A DNA stretch of 64,000 bases from Paraburkholderia unamae (lineage in GTDB: Bacteria > Pseudomonadota > Gammaproteobacteria > Burkholderiales > Burkholderiaceae): contig NZ_QLSU01000003.1 of assembly GCF_003268775.1 (NCBI RefSeq), positions 62,001 through 126,000 on the forward strand, written 5' to 3'. The stretch's first letter is position 1, and each line of letters starts with the position of its first letter. Under the pieces are notes generated by a model. The model made no database searches, had not been told where the DNA came from, and worked only from the letters and a program-made list of their open reading frames with translations. Positions 42,020-51,575 of this stretch are shown here, in pieces. The position numbers were made by a program, and so were the translations under genes.

Positions 42020-43402
42020 TCAGTCCTCCGCGCGGCCGCTCTGGCGAAAGCGCTCGGGCGCGATGGCGTGCTTGCGCATCAGCTCGAAAAACGCACGGCG
42101 GTTCTTGCGCGCCGCCGTGGCCGCCTGCGTGATGTTGCCCGCATGCGTGGCGAGCAGCCGCTCGATATAGTCGCGCTCGAACGCCGTGACGCTGCGCGCC
42201 TTGGCGTCGCGAAACGATTCGGGCGCGATGTCGGGGCCGCGCGGCTCGGGCAGCGCGAGGTCGTCGGCGTCGATCACGGGGCCGCCGCAAAAGAGCACGG
42301 CGCGCTCGATCACGTTGTACAGCTCGCGCACATTGCCGGGCCACGAATAGGCGAGCAGCTTGCGCGTGGCGCGCGCGGTGAGTCCGAGCGCGGGGCGGCG
42401 CGCCTTGCGGCAGCACAGTTGCGCGAAATGGCCGGCGAGCGCGGGCACGTCCTCGGCGCGCTCGCGCAGCGCGGGCAGGTTCAGGCTCAGCACGTTCAGC
42501 CGAAAGTAGAGGTCGCGCCGGAACGCGCCCCGTTCCACGAGCGCGGCCAGGTCGTGATTGCTCGCGGCGATCACGCGCACGTCCGCATGCCAGAGCCGGT
42601 CGCTGCCCACGGGCCGGTATTCCATCTCCTGCAAAAATCGCAGCAGCTTGGTTTGCGCGCCGAGCGGCAATGCGTCGATCTCGTCGAGAAACAGCGTGCC
42701 GCCTTCGGCCTCGCGCACGAGCCCGCTGCGCGCGGCGTGCGCCGAGGTGTACGCGCCGCGCGCGCAGCCGAACAGCTCGCTTTCCATCAGCTCGACGGGA
42801 ATCGCGCCGCAGTTCACCGCCACGAGCCCGCGCGCGGCGCGCGGCGAGAGATAGTGGATGGCACGCGCGAACATCTCCTTGCCGGTGCCGGTTTCGCCGA
42901 GGATCAGCACGCTCGCGTCGCTGCGCGCCGTGAGCGGCAAGCGCGCGAGTTCGCGCACGAACGGCGCGCTCGTGCCGATCAGGTCGTGCGCGCGCGCGCA
43001 GCGGATAGCCTCGCAGGCGTCGAGCGCGGGCCGCGCGAGCAGCCCGGCCGCCCGCTCCACGCGCATGCCGGGTTCGCCGTCGCGATACGGCGCGCACACG
43101 AAATCGAACGCCCCCGCCCCGAGCAGCGCGGCCACGTCCTGAGCGCCCAGGCCGCTGCACACGACGATGACGCAGCACGCCGGGTTCGCACTGCGCAGTT
43201 GCGCGATATGGCTCGCCGCGAGCGCCTGCGCGCCCGCATCGACGCAGAGCACGAGCAGGTCGCACGCGCCGCCCGCCTCCTGCGGCGCAAGCCAGAGCAC
43301 GTCGAGCCGCGCGCCAAGTTGCGCGCACAACGCTCGCCAGGCATTGCGCCCGGCTGCCTGGGCGTCCCCCACGGCGCTCACGCCGCACTTGAGCCTGTCC
43401 AT
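42020..43402 (-). CDS. Sigma-54-dependent activator (enhancer-binding protein) with degenerate receiver domain
   Basis: The 460-residue protein has three parts. Residues 1-125 resemble a receiver fold, but the phosphate-accepting Asp position is Cys53 (DLLVLC) and the conserved Lys is replaced (FVCAPYR), so it is unlikely to be phosphorylated (VpsR-like). Residues 140-370 are the AAA+ domain with Walker A GETGTGKE (169-176), Walker B GTLFLDEID (235-243) and WPGNVREL. The sigma-54-contacting GAFTGA loop reads GAYTSA (216-221). The C-terminal helix-turn-helix is Fis-like (NITQAATAARKNRRAF). It is convergent with the eCIS operon, 34 bases from its end, and is the natural candidate to bind the palindromes at 18655 and 18747. 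Confidence 0.92.
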   Translation of the reverse strand: MDRLKCGVSAVGDAQAAGRNAWRALCAQLGARLDVLWLAPQEAGGACDLLVLCVDAGAQALAASHIAQLRSANPACCVIVVCSGLGAQDVAALLGAGAFDFVCAPYRDGEPGMRVERAAGLLARPALDACEAIRCARAHDLIGTSAPFVRELARLPLTARSDASVLILGETGTGKEMFARAIHYLSPRAARGLVAVNCGAIPVELMESELFGCARGAYTSAHAARSGLVREAEGGTLFLDEIDALPLGAQTKLLRFLQEMEYRPVGSDRLWHADVRVIAASNHDLAALVERGAFRRDLYFRLNVLSLNLPALRERAEDVPALAGHFAQLCCRKARRPALGLTARATRKLLAYSWPGNVRELYNVIERAVLFCGGPVIDADDLALPEPRGPDIAPESFRDAKARSVTAFERDYIERLLATHAGNITQAATAARKNRRAFFELMRKHAIAPERFRQSGRAED

Positions 43403-43954
43403 TTGTCTTCTTCCGTTGACCGAAGCGCGGTTCGGCTTTCGCCAGGACGAGGAAACCCGCGGCGCTCATGCGCCGGACCGTAAGGAATACCGGGAATCGT
43501 CTCGCCGCTCCAAACCGGTTCTTGTTCGATAGCCGCCTGTGTGAAGCTTAAATGACGCCAACAGCTTCACCCCGCGCAATATCCGGTCGATAATCGCGCG
43601 ACTGCGACAATGATCATTTCTTTCGGAATTAATGTAGCGTAGCACAAGACCATCAACTTTCAAGACGGTAAGTATTTCCATTCCGCCCCTCAATCAGAAA
43701 GCGCGCGCGCAGTCCTGGTGCGCGTCGCCGGGCGATGGCGCAGTGTTTATAAACAAGTCGCGCCCGCTATTAAATTAATCACCCGCATTTAATTGAATTA
43801 CGCCGAATTCAGGCTATCGGGCTTTAATTTCAAATCAGAAATTTCCTGAACCATTTACATTGCGATTTTCTGGAAATGCGTCATCGGCCGGAAAGTCCAC
43901 TCGAAACGTCATTTCCCGGTTTTCGCCTTGGGTTTTAACGCACGACAGGGCGAA
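43403..43954. other. AT-rich 552-base intergenic region upstream of the sigma-54 activator
   Basis: No convincing gene. From about 43530 to 43930 the DNA is visibly AT-rich (many AATTAA and TTTAAT runs) against GC-rich surroundings. It must contain the promoter of the activator gene. AT-rich stretches like this are typical targets of H-NS-type silencers. No clear -24/-12 element was found. Confidence 0.6.
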
Positions 43955-44218
43955 TCAGCCCTCCGGCAACGCGATGTCGGCGCGGATCAATTCGTCGGCA
44001 AGCGCGAGCGCCACGTCGCGGGCCTGCGCGCCGGTCGCGCACGGCCCCGGCCGCGAGCAGCCTTCGAACGGATAGATGAGCCGCCCGTCGGTCCTGCGGC
44101 GAATACGCAACACGCCGTAGTAGCGGCCCGCACCGTCGATCTGCTCGCCACAGAAGACCTCGTAGTCCTCGGCCGTGGTCGGGCGGCGCGCGGCGGGTTT
44201 CGGGCTCTTTTCTGGCAT
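43955..44218 (-). CDS. Small conserved-looking hypothetical protein
   Basis: The start at 44218 gives 87 residues and has GGAG six bases upstream. The N-terminal 15 residues are Lys/Pro/Ala-rich; the rest reads YEVFCGEQIDGAGRYYGVLRIRR, then LIYPFEGCSRPGP and a helical C-terminus (ARDVALALADELIRADI). This pattern of a short beta sheet followed by a helix is common in Burkholderiaceae small proteins, but I cannot name the family with certainty. It is divergent from the MFS exporter across 200 bases. Function unknown. Confidence 0.7.
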   Translation of the reverse strand: MPEKSPKPAARRPTTAEDYEVFCGEQIDGAGRYYGVLRIRRRTDGRLIYPFEGCSRPGPCATGAQARDVALALADELIRADIALPEG

Positions 44219-44418
44219 GGGGCACTCCGTGGTCGCCGTGGGCAAGATGCGCGCCATTCCAGCAAGCGGCGCGCCTGCCGCCCCCACGCGCACCAGGCTT
44301 TCGCGCCGTTGTTCCCGATAACAGGCACAATACGCGCCTACGCCGCCGCACGAACGTAGTGTTCGATATGCGAACAGTTCGATGCCGCCGCACCGCCAGC
44401 CGCCTTTTTCCAGCAGTC

Positions 44419-45672
44419 ATGAACCAAGATCGTCCTGCAAGCCCAGCCATTGCCACACGCCCGCCGAACTCGCCGCGCTTCCTGCTGTTGCTGATCTGCC
44501 TGTTCGCCTCCGCCGGGCAGCTCGCCATCGACATTTACGTGCCCGCGCTGCCCGCCATGGCGCACTACTTCGCGACCTCGCCACAGGCGATCCAGTCGAG
44601 CGTGTCGGTCTATATGGCCGCCTACGCCCTCGGCCAGCTCGTGTTCGGGCCGATCGCCGACGCCTTCGGCCGCAAGCGCGTGCTCGCCTTCGGGCTCGTG
44701 ATCTACACGCTCGGCTGCGTGCTCTCGCTCGTCGCGCCGAACCTGGAGACGTTCGTGTTCGCGCGCTGCCTTCAGGGCTTCGGCATCGCCGCGACCAATC
44801 TGCTCGCGAAGGCGATCATCACCGATTCGTTCGCGGGCGTCGCGCTCATGCACGCGTTCACCTATATGTCGATCACCTGGGGACTCGCGCCGATCGTGGC
44901 CCCGGTGATCGGCGCGCACTTGCAGGAGTGGTTCGGCTGGAAATCCTGCCTCGTGTTTCTGCTCGTCTATTCGCTCTTCATGTGGGCGCTGCTGTGGCGC
45001 TTTCGCGAGACCTTGCGGCACCCCGTGCACCTGGAGCCGCGCACCTTGATCGCGAACGCGGGCAAGGTGCTCGCGAGCCCCGTGTTCCAGAGCTGCTTTC
45101 TCGCCCAGGGCCTGTGCTACAGCATCCTGCTCGTGTTCAATATCGTCGGGCCGTTCATGGTGCTCAACACGCTGCACAAGCCGCCCACCTACTTCGGCTA
45201 TCTCGCGCTCGGCATCGGCCTCATGTATTTCCTCGGCGGCCTGTCGAACCGCCTGCACGGGCCGCGCATGCCGACGCCGGAACAGCGCCTGCGCCTGGGC
45301 GCGCGCGTGATGGCTGGCGCGGCCATCGCCATGCTCGTGCTCTCGCTCACCGTTGGCCTGCGCGTCTGGACGCTCGCCGTGCCCGTGCTCGTAATGGGTC
45401 TTTGCGCGGGCGCGATGTATCCCACGCTGATGGCCAAGGGCAATTCGCTGTTCCCGCATATCGCGGGCTTGACGAGCGCGATTCTCGGCTGCGCGCTGCT
45501 GCTCGTTTCGGCGGCGATGATGGGGCTGGCCGGTTTTGTTTCCGTGCACGTGCTCACGCCGCTCGCGGTGTTCTTCGTGCTGCTCGCGCTCACGGTTGTC
45601 GCGATGGTGACGAAGCTCTTGCGCCACCTCGCGCAGAATCAGGCCGCCGCCAGCGTCACGACCACCGCGTGA
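44419..45672 (+). CDS. MFS drug exporter, Bcr/CflA family
   Basis: The 417-residue protein has twelve hydrophobic segments. TM1 carries LAIDIYVPALPAMAHYFATSP, the signature of Bcr/CflA-type (DHA1) exporters, and GQLVFGPIADAFGRKRVLAFG is motif A in loop 2-3. These transporters export bicyclomycin, sulfonamides, chloramphenicol-like compounds or dipeptides by proton antiport. The ATG at 44419 starts 20 residues after an in-frame GTG at 44359; the upstream part is charged and non-conserved, so the ATG is preferred. It is convergent with the kinase gene, which ends 12 bases away. Confidence 0.9.
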   Translation: MNQDRPASPAIATRPPNSPRFLLLLICLFASAGQLAIDIYVPALPAMAHYFATSPQAIQSSVSVYMAAYALGQLVFGPIADAFGRKRVLAFGLVIYTLGCVLSLVAPNLETFVFARCLQGFGIAATNLLAKAIITDSFAGVALMHAFTYMSITWGLAPIVAPVIGAHLQEWFGWKSCLVFLLVYSLFMWALLWRFRETLRHPVHLEPRTLIANAGKVLASPVFQSCFLAQGLCYSILLVFNIVGPFMVLNTLHKPPTYFGYLALGIGLMYFLGGLSNRLHGPRMPTPEQRLRLGARVMAGAAIAMLVLSLTVGLRVWTLAVPVLVMGLCAGAMYPTLMAKGNSLFPHIAGLTSAILGCALLLVSAAMMGLAGFVSVHVLTPLAVFFVLLALTVVAMVTKLLRHLAQNQAAASVTTTA

Positions 45673-45684
45673 CGACATGGCGGC

Positions 45685-47313
45685 CTAGCGTATCGCGCGC
45701 GCCACGTCCTGCAACTGCGTGAAGGCGCGGTAGCGCGCGTCGTGCAGCGCCGCGATCTCGCCCGTGGCGCTCGCGTAGACCTTGCTGATCTGCGACATCG
45801 CGGCCATCGCCTCGCGCACATTCCCGTAGAGGCCGCCCGCCACGCCGCCCAGCATCGCCGCGCCGAGCAGCACGGGCTCCTCGGCATGCGTGGCGAGCAC
45901 GGGCTTGCCCGTTGCGTCCGCAAGCAGTTGGCGCACGAGGTCGAGCCGCCCCGCGCCGCCGCTGATCACCACCTGCTCGATCGGCGCACCCGCCTGCGCC
46001 TGCACCTCGACGATCTGCCGCAGCCCGTAGCCGATGCTGCACATACCCGCCACATAGAGCGCGACGAGACTCGCCATGTCCGTCTCCATGCCGAGGCCCG
46101 CGATCACGGCGCGCGCATGCGGATCGGCAAACGGCGCGCGGTTGCCGAGAAACTCCGGCACGACATGCAGGCCTTGAGCGTGCGCGAGACGCACCGCGCC
46201 CGACAACCCTTCTTCGCACTGGCCCGCCAGCGCCGCGAGCATGGCCGGCAGCGACTGGCCTTCGCGCGCGGCGCGGCTTGCGGCCTCGGGCGCGAGGGGA
46301 TGCATCGCGAGCAGCCGCTCGATGGCCGCGCCCGCCACCGACTGCCCGCCTTCGTTGAGCCACGCCTGCGGCACCATCGCCGAATAGTACGGTCCCCACA
46401 CGCCGGGCACGAACACGGGGTCGCGCGTCGTGGTCATCGTGCATGACGACGTGCCGAACACATAGGCGAGGCACGACTCGGGCCGCCCCTGCGCGCCGAC
46501 CGTGCCGATGCCGCCCGCATGCGCGTCGATCACGCCCGTCGCGACCGGCGTGCCGGGCAGCAGACCGAGCTGCCCGGCGGCCTCCTGCGTCAAGCCCTGG
46601 CCAAGCGGCGTGCCCGGCTCGACAATCGTCTGGCCGATGCGCGCGAAACCTTCGTCCGCCAGCACGCCGAGACCCACGGTGCGAAAGTAGCTCTCGTCCC
46701 AGCGCTTTTCGTGCGCGAGATAGGTCCACTTGCAGGTGACGGTGCAGGTGGAGCGCGCCACATCGCCCGTGGCGCGCCACGTGAGGAAGTCGGTGAGGTC
46801 GAAGAACTGCCATGCCGCCGCGAACACCTGCGGGCGGTTTTCGAGCAGCCACAGTAGCTTGGGCGTCTCCATCTCGGGCGAGATCTTGCCACCCACGAAG
46901 CGCAGCACGTCGTGGCCCGTGGCGTTGATGCGCTCGGCCTGCTCCAGCGCGCGATGATCCATCCACACGATGATGTCGCGCTCGGCCGCTTCGGAGGGGC
47001 CGACCGGCAGCGGCTTGCCGCCCTCGCCCAGCACCACGAGCGAACAGGTGGCGTCGAAACCGATGCCCGCGATCCGCTCCGGCGCAACGGCGGCCTGCGC
47101 CATGGCCTCCTTCACCGCGTGGCACACGGCGTGCCATATCTCAGTGCTCGACTGCTCGACGATGGCGCCGCTCTCGTGGAACACGGTGATGTCGCGCTTG
47201 GCCGACGCCACCATGCGCCCGGCGGCGTCGAAAATGCCCGCGCGGGCGCTGCCGGTGCCCACGTCTACGCCGATGGCGTAGCGCGCGCCGCCGGCCGGAT
47301 TGGTTGAGGTCAT
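45685..47313 (-). CDS. FGGY-family carbohydrate kinase, probably a ribulokinase/pentulokinase
   Basis: The 542-residue protein has YAIGVDVGTGSARAGIFDAAGRMV (phosphate-1 loop) at the N-terminus, GIGFDATCSLVV, MDHRALEQAERI (substrate-binding block), and SGGAGRLDLVRQLLADATGKPV in the ATPase half. These match the FGGY group that phosphorylates D-ribulose, L-ribulose or related ketoses (YDR109c/FGGY). The catalytic Asp of the family is in GVIDAHAGGIG. It is last in a minus-strand operon with a polyol dehydrogenase and a sugar ABC importer, so the likely path is pentitol uptake, oxidation to pentulose and phosphorylation. Which pentose is used cannot be read from sequence. Confidence 0.87.
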   Translation of the reverse strand: MTSTNPAGGARYAIGVDVGTGSARAGIFDAAGRMVASAKRDITVFHESGAIVEQSSTEIWHAVCHAVKEAMAQAAVAPERIAGIGFDATCSLVVLGEGGKPLPVGPSEAAERDIIVWMDHRALEQAERINATGHDVLRFVGGKISPEMETPKLLWLLENRPQVFAAAWQFFDLTDFLTWRATGDVARSTCTVTCKWTYLAHEKRWDESYFRTVGLGVLADEGFARIGQTIVEPGTPLGQGLTQEAAGQLGLLPGTPVATGVIDAHAGGIGTVGAQGRPESCLAYVFGTSSCTMTTTRDPVFVPGVWGPYYSAMVPQAWLNEGGQSVAGAAIERLLAMHPLAPEAASRAAREGQSLPAMLAALAGQCEEGLSGAVRLAHAQGLHVVPEFLGNRAPFADPHARAVIAGLGMETDMASLVALYVAGMCSIGYGLRQIVEVQAQAGAPIEQVVISGGAGRLDLVRQLLADATGKPVLATHAEEPVLLGAAMLGGVAGGLYGNVREAMAAMSQISKVYASATGEIAALHDARYRAFTQLQDVARAIR

Positions 47314-47369
47314 GGCTCGTTCTATGGTTGGGTTGGCGTTGCGGCGGCGCGCTCGCGCGCCATGGCGAG

Positions 47370-48098
47370 TTAGAGATCGACGCTGCTGGGCAGGATCACG
47401 AGGTCGCGTATGGTGACGTTGCGCGGCCGCGTGAGCATGAATACCACAGCGTCGGCCACTTCGTTGGGCTGCATCAGGCTGCCCTGGGCCAGCGCCTCGT
47501 CCATTTTCGCCTTGGGCCAGTCGTCGAGCAAGGCCGTCACGACCGGGCCCGGCAGCACCGCGCCCACGCGCACGCCGTGCTGGGCGACCTGGCGGCGCGT
47601 GGTGTGCGCGAAAGCCTGCACCGCGAATTTGGAGGCCGTGTAGATCGGCTCCCACACCACCGGCACCACGCCCGCCACGGAACTCGTGAACACGATGTCG
47701 CCCGCCTTCTGCGCGACCATGTGCGGCAGCACCGCATGCACCGAGCGGAACGCGGCGTTGATGTTGAGGTTGAGCATGCGGTCCCAGTCGTCGGGGTTGC
47801 CCTTCACCACCTCGCCGCCGATATAGGCCCCGGCGTTCGCGTGGAAGATGTCGAGACGCCCCGCGAGATCGAGAATCTTCGGCAGCATGGCCGAATAGTC
47901 GGCAGGCCTGAGCAAGTCCATGGCGAGCGCGAACGCGTTGGGCCCCAGTTGCGCGCAGCACTGCGCGAGCCGGTCCTCGGCGCGGTCGATCAGCACGACC
48001 TTCGCGCCTTCTTCGATCAACGCGCGCGCGCACGCGAAGCCAATGCCGGACGCCGCGCCCGTAATGGCGGCGACCTTTCCCTTGATGGATTCGGACAT
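47370..48098 (-). CDS. Short-chain dehydrogenase, probable polyol (ribitol-type) dehydrogenase
   Basis: The start at 48098 (AAGGAGAG upstream) gives 242 residues. The Rossmann motif TGAASGIG is at residues 14-21, NAG at about 87, and the catalytic Ser-Tyr-Lys is represented by SSVAG and YTASK. The order and length are classical SDR. RbtD-type ribitol 2-dehydrogenases have the same features. It lies between the kinase and the permease, 73 bases from the permease, in the same operon, which supports oxidation of a pentitol to a ketopentose. Cofactor is probably NAD, because an acidic residue (VLIDRAED) ends the second strand. Confidence 0.88.
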   Translation of the reverse strand: MSESIKGKVAAITGAASGIGFACARALIEEGAKVVLIDRAEDRLAQCCAQLGPNAFALAMDLLRPADYSAMLPKILDLAGRLDIFHANAGAYIGGEVVKGNPDDWDRMLNLNINAAFRSVHAVLPHMVAQKAGDIVFTSSVAGVVPVVWEPIYTASKFAVQAFAHTTRRQVAQHGVRVGAVLPGPVVTALLDDWPKAKMDEALAQGSLMQPNEVADAVVFMLTRPRNVTIRDLVILPSSVDL

Positions 48099-48171
48099 GG
48101 GTGACTCTCTCCTTGAAGCGGAATTCAGCGGTGCATCGAATGCATCGGGCACGCCGGGCACGCCGGGCCCA

Positions 48172-49479
48172 TCAGGCGCGGCCATGCGTGACGCGCGACT
48201 GGCGGGCGAGCGAATCCACGATCACCGCAATGGCGAGCACGGCGCCGGTAATCATGAAGCGCAGCGACGACGACAGATTCAGGAGCGTGAGCCCGCTCGC
48301 GATCGACTGAATGACGATAATGCCAAGCACTGCCGACCATGCGCTGCCGCGCCCGCCGAACAGGCTCGTGCCGCCGATCACGGCCGCCGCGATGGCGTTC
48401 AGGTTCACGTCGCCGGTGCCCGCCTGCTGGCTGGCCGAGGCCAGGCGCGCGGCCGTGAGCACGCCGCCGAGCGCGGCCAGGCTCGCGCACAGCACGAAGG
48501 CGCTCGTGTAGATCGCGCCCACCTTGATGCCCGCGCGCCGCGCGGCTTCGTGGTTGCCGCCCACGGCGTTCATGGAGCGGCCCCAGCGCGTGCGCGAAAG
48601 CGCATATTGCATGGCGACCGCGAGGCCGAGGAACAGGCCGAACATCAGGGGCACGCCGCGCCCCCGGTTCAGATAAGCCACCACGATCTCCAGAAACACG
48701 GTAATGGCGAGCGCGCGTGCGATCAGACTCCCCACCGACGAAGCCGAGAGCCGCGCCGCGTGACGGCGCGCGCGCGTGCGCATGCCGAGCAGCAGGAGCA
48801 CGAGGCCCGGCAGCAGCGCAATGAGGTGCGAGACGAGCGCCGGTATGACCATCAGTTGCCCGAAATTCACCATCGTCGAGCCGTAGGGCAAGTTGATCGA
48901 ACCGGTCGAGCCGAGCACGTAAAGCTGCATGCCGAGGATGGCGAGCAGGCCCGCCAGCGTCGACACGAAGCTCGGCATGCCGATCCAGTTGAGCAGCAAC
49001 GCATAGAGCGCGCCGATCACCGCGCCCACCGCGATGGCCGCGACGATGGCGAGCAGCACGGGCCAGCCGTCGTTGACCCACAGCGTGCCGACGAGCGCGG
49101 AGGCGAAGCCGCTCATCGATCCCACCGAGAGATCGATCTGCCCCACCAGCAGCACGCAGACGATGCCAAGCGAGATGACGCCGACCGTCGAGCAGTCGAA
49201 CAGCATGTTCACGAGGTTGTCGGCCGAGAGAAACACGGGGTTCAGGCTCGTGAACACGGTCCAGATGATGACGAGGCCCGCGATCACCGGCAGCGACCCC
49301 AGGTCGCCCGAACGCACGCGGTCCACGAAGGCGGACAGGCTGTCGCCCACGCCGCTCGCATGCTTCACGCGCACGTCGCTGCGGTCGAGCAGCGAGCCGG
49401 GCTTCGCGTCGCCCTTTGTGGCGTCCTTCGTGGCGTCCTGGTTGGCGGGCTGCGGAGCGCCATGGATGGTCTTGCTCAT
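48172..49479 (-). CDS. Sugar ABC transporter permease (RbsC/XylH-like)
   Basis: The 435-residue membrane protein has about ten helices and the family phrases [36 protein letters not shown], and [24 protein letters not shown] near the C-terminus. These mark the RbsC/AraH/XylH group of importers. The extra N-terminal 60 residues are hydrophilic. The start at 49479 has AAGGAA upstream; an alternative ATG at 49494 overlaps the ATPase stop as ATGA and would add five residues. It forms the membrane channel with the ATPase and the binding protein. Confidence 0.92.
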   Translation of the reverse strand: MSKTIHGAPQPANQDATKDATKGDAKPGSLLDRSDVRVKHASGVGDSLSAFVDRVRSGDLGSLPVIAGLVIIWTVFTSLNPVFLSADNLVNMLFDCSTVGVISLGIVCVLLVGQIDLSVGSMSGFASALVGTLWVNDGWPVLLAIVAAIAVGAVIGALYALLLNWIGMPSFVSTLAGLLAILGMQLYVLGSTGSINLPYGSTMVNFGQLMVIPALVSHLIALLPGLVLLLLGMRTRARRHAARLSASSVGSLIARALAITVFLEIVVAYLNRGRGVPLMFGLFLGLAVAMQYALSRTRWGRSMNAVGGNHEAARRAGIKVGAIYTSAFVLCASLAALGGVLTAARLASASQQAGTGDVNLNAIAAAVIGGTSLFGGRGSAWSAVLGIIVIQSIASGLTLLNLSSSLRFMITGAVLAIAVIVDSLARQSRVTHGRA

Positions 49480-49490
49480 GATCGTTCCTT

Positions 49491-50324
49491 TCATTGCACG
49501 TCCTGTTGCGCCTGGCGGCGGCCCGCGCGGCGAGACACCGCGTTTTCCGTTGCGCCCGTGATCGCGGCCACGAGTTCCGCATTGGAGGAGTCGGGATAGA
49601 AAATGCCGTTGTTGCGCCCGAGGCGCAGCACGACGATGCGATCGGCCACGGCGCGCACGTCCTCCATGTTGTGGCTGATCATGATGACGGCGTGCCCGCG
49701 GTCGCGCACGCGCTCGATCAGGTTCAGCACCTCGGCGGTCTGCGCCACGCCCAGCGCCGCCGTGGGCTCGTCGAGCATGATGAGCTTGGGGTCGAGCAGC
49801 AACGAGCGCGCAATCGCCACGGTCTGCCGCTGGCCGCCCGAGAGCGACGCGACCACGTCGCGCACGCTCGGAATGCGTGCCGAAAGCTCGTTGAGCAGCG
49901 TCCAGGCCTTCACCTCCATGGTGACTTCGTCGAGCCGGTAGGGGCTCAACTCGCGGCCGAGGAAGATGTTCGCCACGACGTCCAGGTTCTCGCATAGCGC
50001 GAGGTCCTGGAACACCGTCGCGATGCCGAGATCGAGCGCCGCGCCCGGATCGGACAAGGTGACGCTCTGGCCGCCGAAGGTGATCGTGCCCGCGCTCGGC
50101 TGGTGCACGCCCGCAAGTATCTTCACGAGCGTCGATTTGCCCGCGCCGTTGTCGCCCACGAGGGCGACCACCTCGCCCGCATGCACGTCGAGCTCGATGT
50201 CGGTGAGCGCCGAAACCGCGCCGAAGTGCTTCGAAACGCCGCGCAGGCTCAGCACCAGTTCGCCGGGCTGCGCGCGCGTGGAGGCATGCGTGGAATGCGT
50301 GGATTGCGTGGATGGCTCAGTCAT
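49491..50324 (-). CDS. Sugar ABC transporter ATP-binding protein (single ATPase domain)
   Basis: The 277-residue ATPase has Walker A GDNGAGKST, the ABC signature LSGGQRQ, Walker B LIMLDEP and an HNMEDVRAVADRI H-loop. Sugar importers such as RbsA have two fused ATPase domains; this one has only one, like the FrcA/XylG-short group, and must dimerise. The N-terminal 20 residues (His/Thr/Ser-rich) precede the fold. It couples ATP hydrolysis to uptake through the permease. Stop overlaps an upstream start option of the permease. Confidence 0.93.
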   Translation of the reverse strand: MTEPSTQSTHSTHASTRAQPGELVLSLRGVSKHFGAVSALTDIELDVHAGEVVALVGDNGAGKSTLVKILAGVHQPSAGTITFGGQSVTLSDPGAALDLGIATVFQDLALCENLDVVANIFLGRELSPYRLDEVTMEVKAWTLLNELSARIPSVRDVVASLSGGQRQTVAIARSLLLDPKLIMLDEPTAALGVAQTAEVLNLIERVRDRGHAVIMISHNMEDVRAVADRIVVLRLGRNNGIFYPDSSNAELVAAITGATENAVSRRAGRRQAQQDVQ

Positions 50325-50396
50325 GAAATCAGTACCTCTATGTTTCGGTGGAACCCGGCGTGCGCCGGGCTCCCTCGCGCGCCTTCCAGCCGCGCG

Positions 50397-51455
50397 TCAG
50401 TTCGCCATGCCGAGCTTCTTGCAACCGTCCGCATAGCGGCCCGTGCACAGATCCTTCGTGCTCGCGAAGCCCTTGTCCACCACTTCGGCCTTGATGTTCT
50501 TCTGCGTGATCACAGCCGGTTTGAAAAGTTGCGAAGGCGTCTTGAAGAGCGTCGTCTCGCCCTTCACCGGCTGGCCGTTGAGGAAGCCCACGGCCACCTT
50601 CGCCGCCGCGCCCGCCACGATCTCGCTGGGCTTGAGGATCGTGTTGTACTGGTCGCCCGCGATGATAAGCTGAAGGCCCGCCGTGGTCGCGTCATTGCCC
50701 GTGACCGGCGGCACCGGGTTCATGCCCGCGGCCTTGAACGCCGCGATGGTGCCGCCCGCCGTGCCGTCATTGGCGGCCACCACGCCCACGATCTGCGGGC
50801 CGAAGCGCGTGATCTGCCCGCTCACCCACTGCTGCGCCTTGGGCGGCGCCCACTCGGGCGTGTCGTACTCCGAAAGGGTCTTGTAGCCGCTGCCCTGCAA
50901 GCCTTCGTGGATGCCCTTCTTGATGAGCCCGGCGGCCGCGTCGGTGGGCGAGCCGTTGACTTCGAGCACGCCGCCCTTGCTCGCCGCCACGCCCGATTCC
51001 TTCAGGTGCTGCACGAGCGAGAGCGCAATGGACTTGCCGATTTCCTCGTTGTCGAACGAAACGTAATAGTCGGCGGGCGTGGACGGCACGGGCCGGTCAT
51101 AGGCAATGACCTTGATGCCCTGACTCTGCGCCATATGCACGAGCGAGGCGGCCGCCGTGGAGTCCACCGGGTCGAGCACGATCACTTTCGCGCCCTGCGC
51201 GATCACCGAATTGAACTGTTGCTGCTGCTGCGAAGCGTCGGCGTTGGCGTTCTGGTAGAGCACCTTGCAGTCGGGGCAAAGCTTCGCCATTTCGGCCTTG
51301 AAGCCGGGGAAATCGTGCTGCTCGTAGCGCGTGGACGCCTGGTCGGGCATCAGGAAGGCCACGGTGCCGCTTGGCGCGGCGTAGGCCGACGTGATACCCG
51401 CGAGCGCGAGGGAGAGCGCGGCTGCGCCGATCAGTCGGGTGGGAAGCTTGTTCAT
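50397..51455 (-). CDS. Periplasmic sugar-binding protein (XylF/RbsB-like) of the ABC importer
   Basis: The start at 51455 gives a 352-residue protein with a signal peptide (residues 1-26, ending AYA). The mature part has the periplasmic-binding-protein-1 pattern: VAFLMPDQASTRYEQHDFPGF, NSVIAQGAKVIVLDPVDS, VIAYDRP and VVAANDGTAGGTIAAFKAAG. The phrase LDPVD-(x)n-VIAYDRP is typical of xylose/pentose binding proteins. It lies first in the operon, 72 bases before the ATPase, with GGAGACACGCA as ribosome-binding region. The ligand is likely a pentose or pentitol. Confidence 0.92.
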   Translation of the reverse strand: MNKLPTRLIGAAALSLALAGITSAYAAPSGTVAFLMPDQASTRYEQHDFPGFKAEMAKLCPDCKVLYQNANADASQQQQQFNSVIAQGAKVIVLDPVDSTAAASLVHMAQSQGIKVIAYDRPVPSTPADYYVSFDNEEIGKSIALSLVQHLKESGVAASKGGVLEVNGSPTDAAAGLIKKGIHEGLQGSGYKTLSEYDTPEWAPPKAQQWVSGQITRFGPQIVGVVAANDGTAGGTIAAFKAAGMNPVPPVTGNDATTAGLQLIIAGDQYNTILKPSEIVAGAAAKVAVGFLNGQPVKGETTLFKTPSQLFKPAVITQKNIKAEVVDKGFASTKDLCTGRYADGCKKLGMAN

Positions 51456-51575
51456 TGCGTGTCTCCGTCTATTTGGTGGAATGTCCGTGCGGGTACTGCC
51501 GTGCGCTTGCGACAACTGAGGCTAACTTAGGCGAACTGAGGGTGCCAGGTGAAGGAAAGCGTGCGAAGCGCGGCG

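Noticed and set aside
43390..43415. GACAAATGGACAGG at the activator start as a third enhancer site
   Set aside because: It resembles one half-site, but the symmetry is wrong and it overlaps the start codon.
43466..43693. Small minus-strand frame (75 codons) in the AT-rich region
   Set aside because: No ribosome-binding site and no protein-like pattern; it overlaps the probable promoter of the sigma-54 activator.
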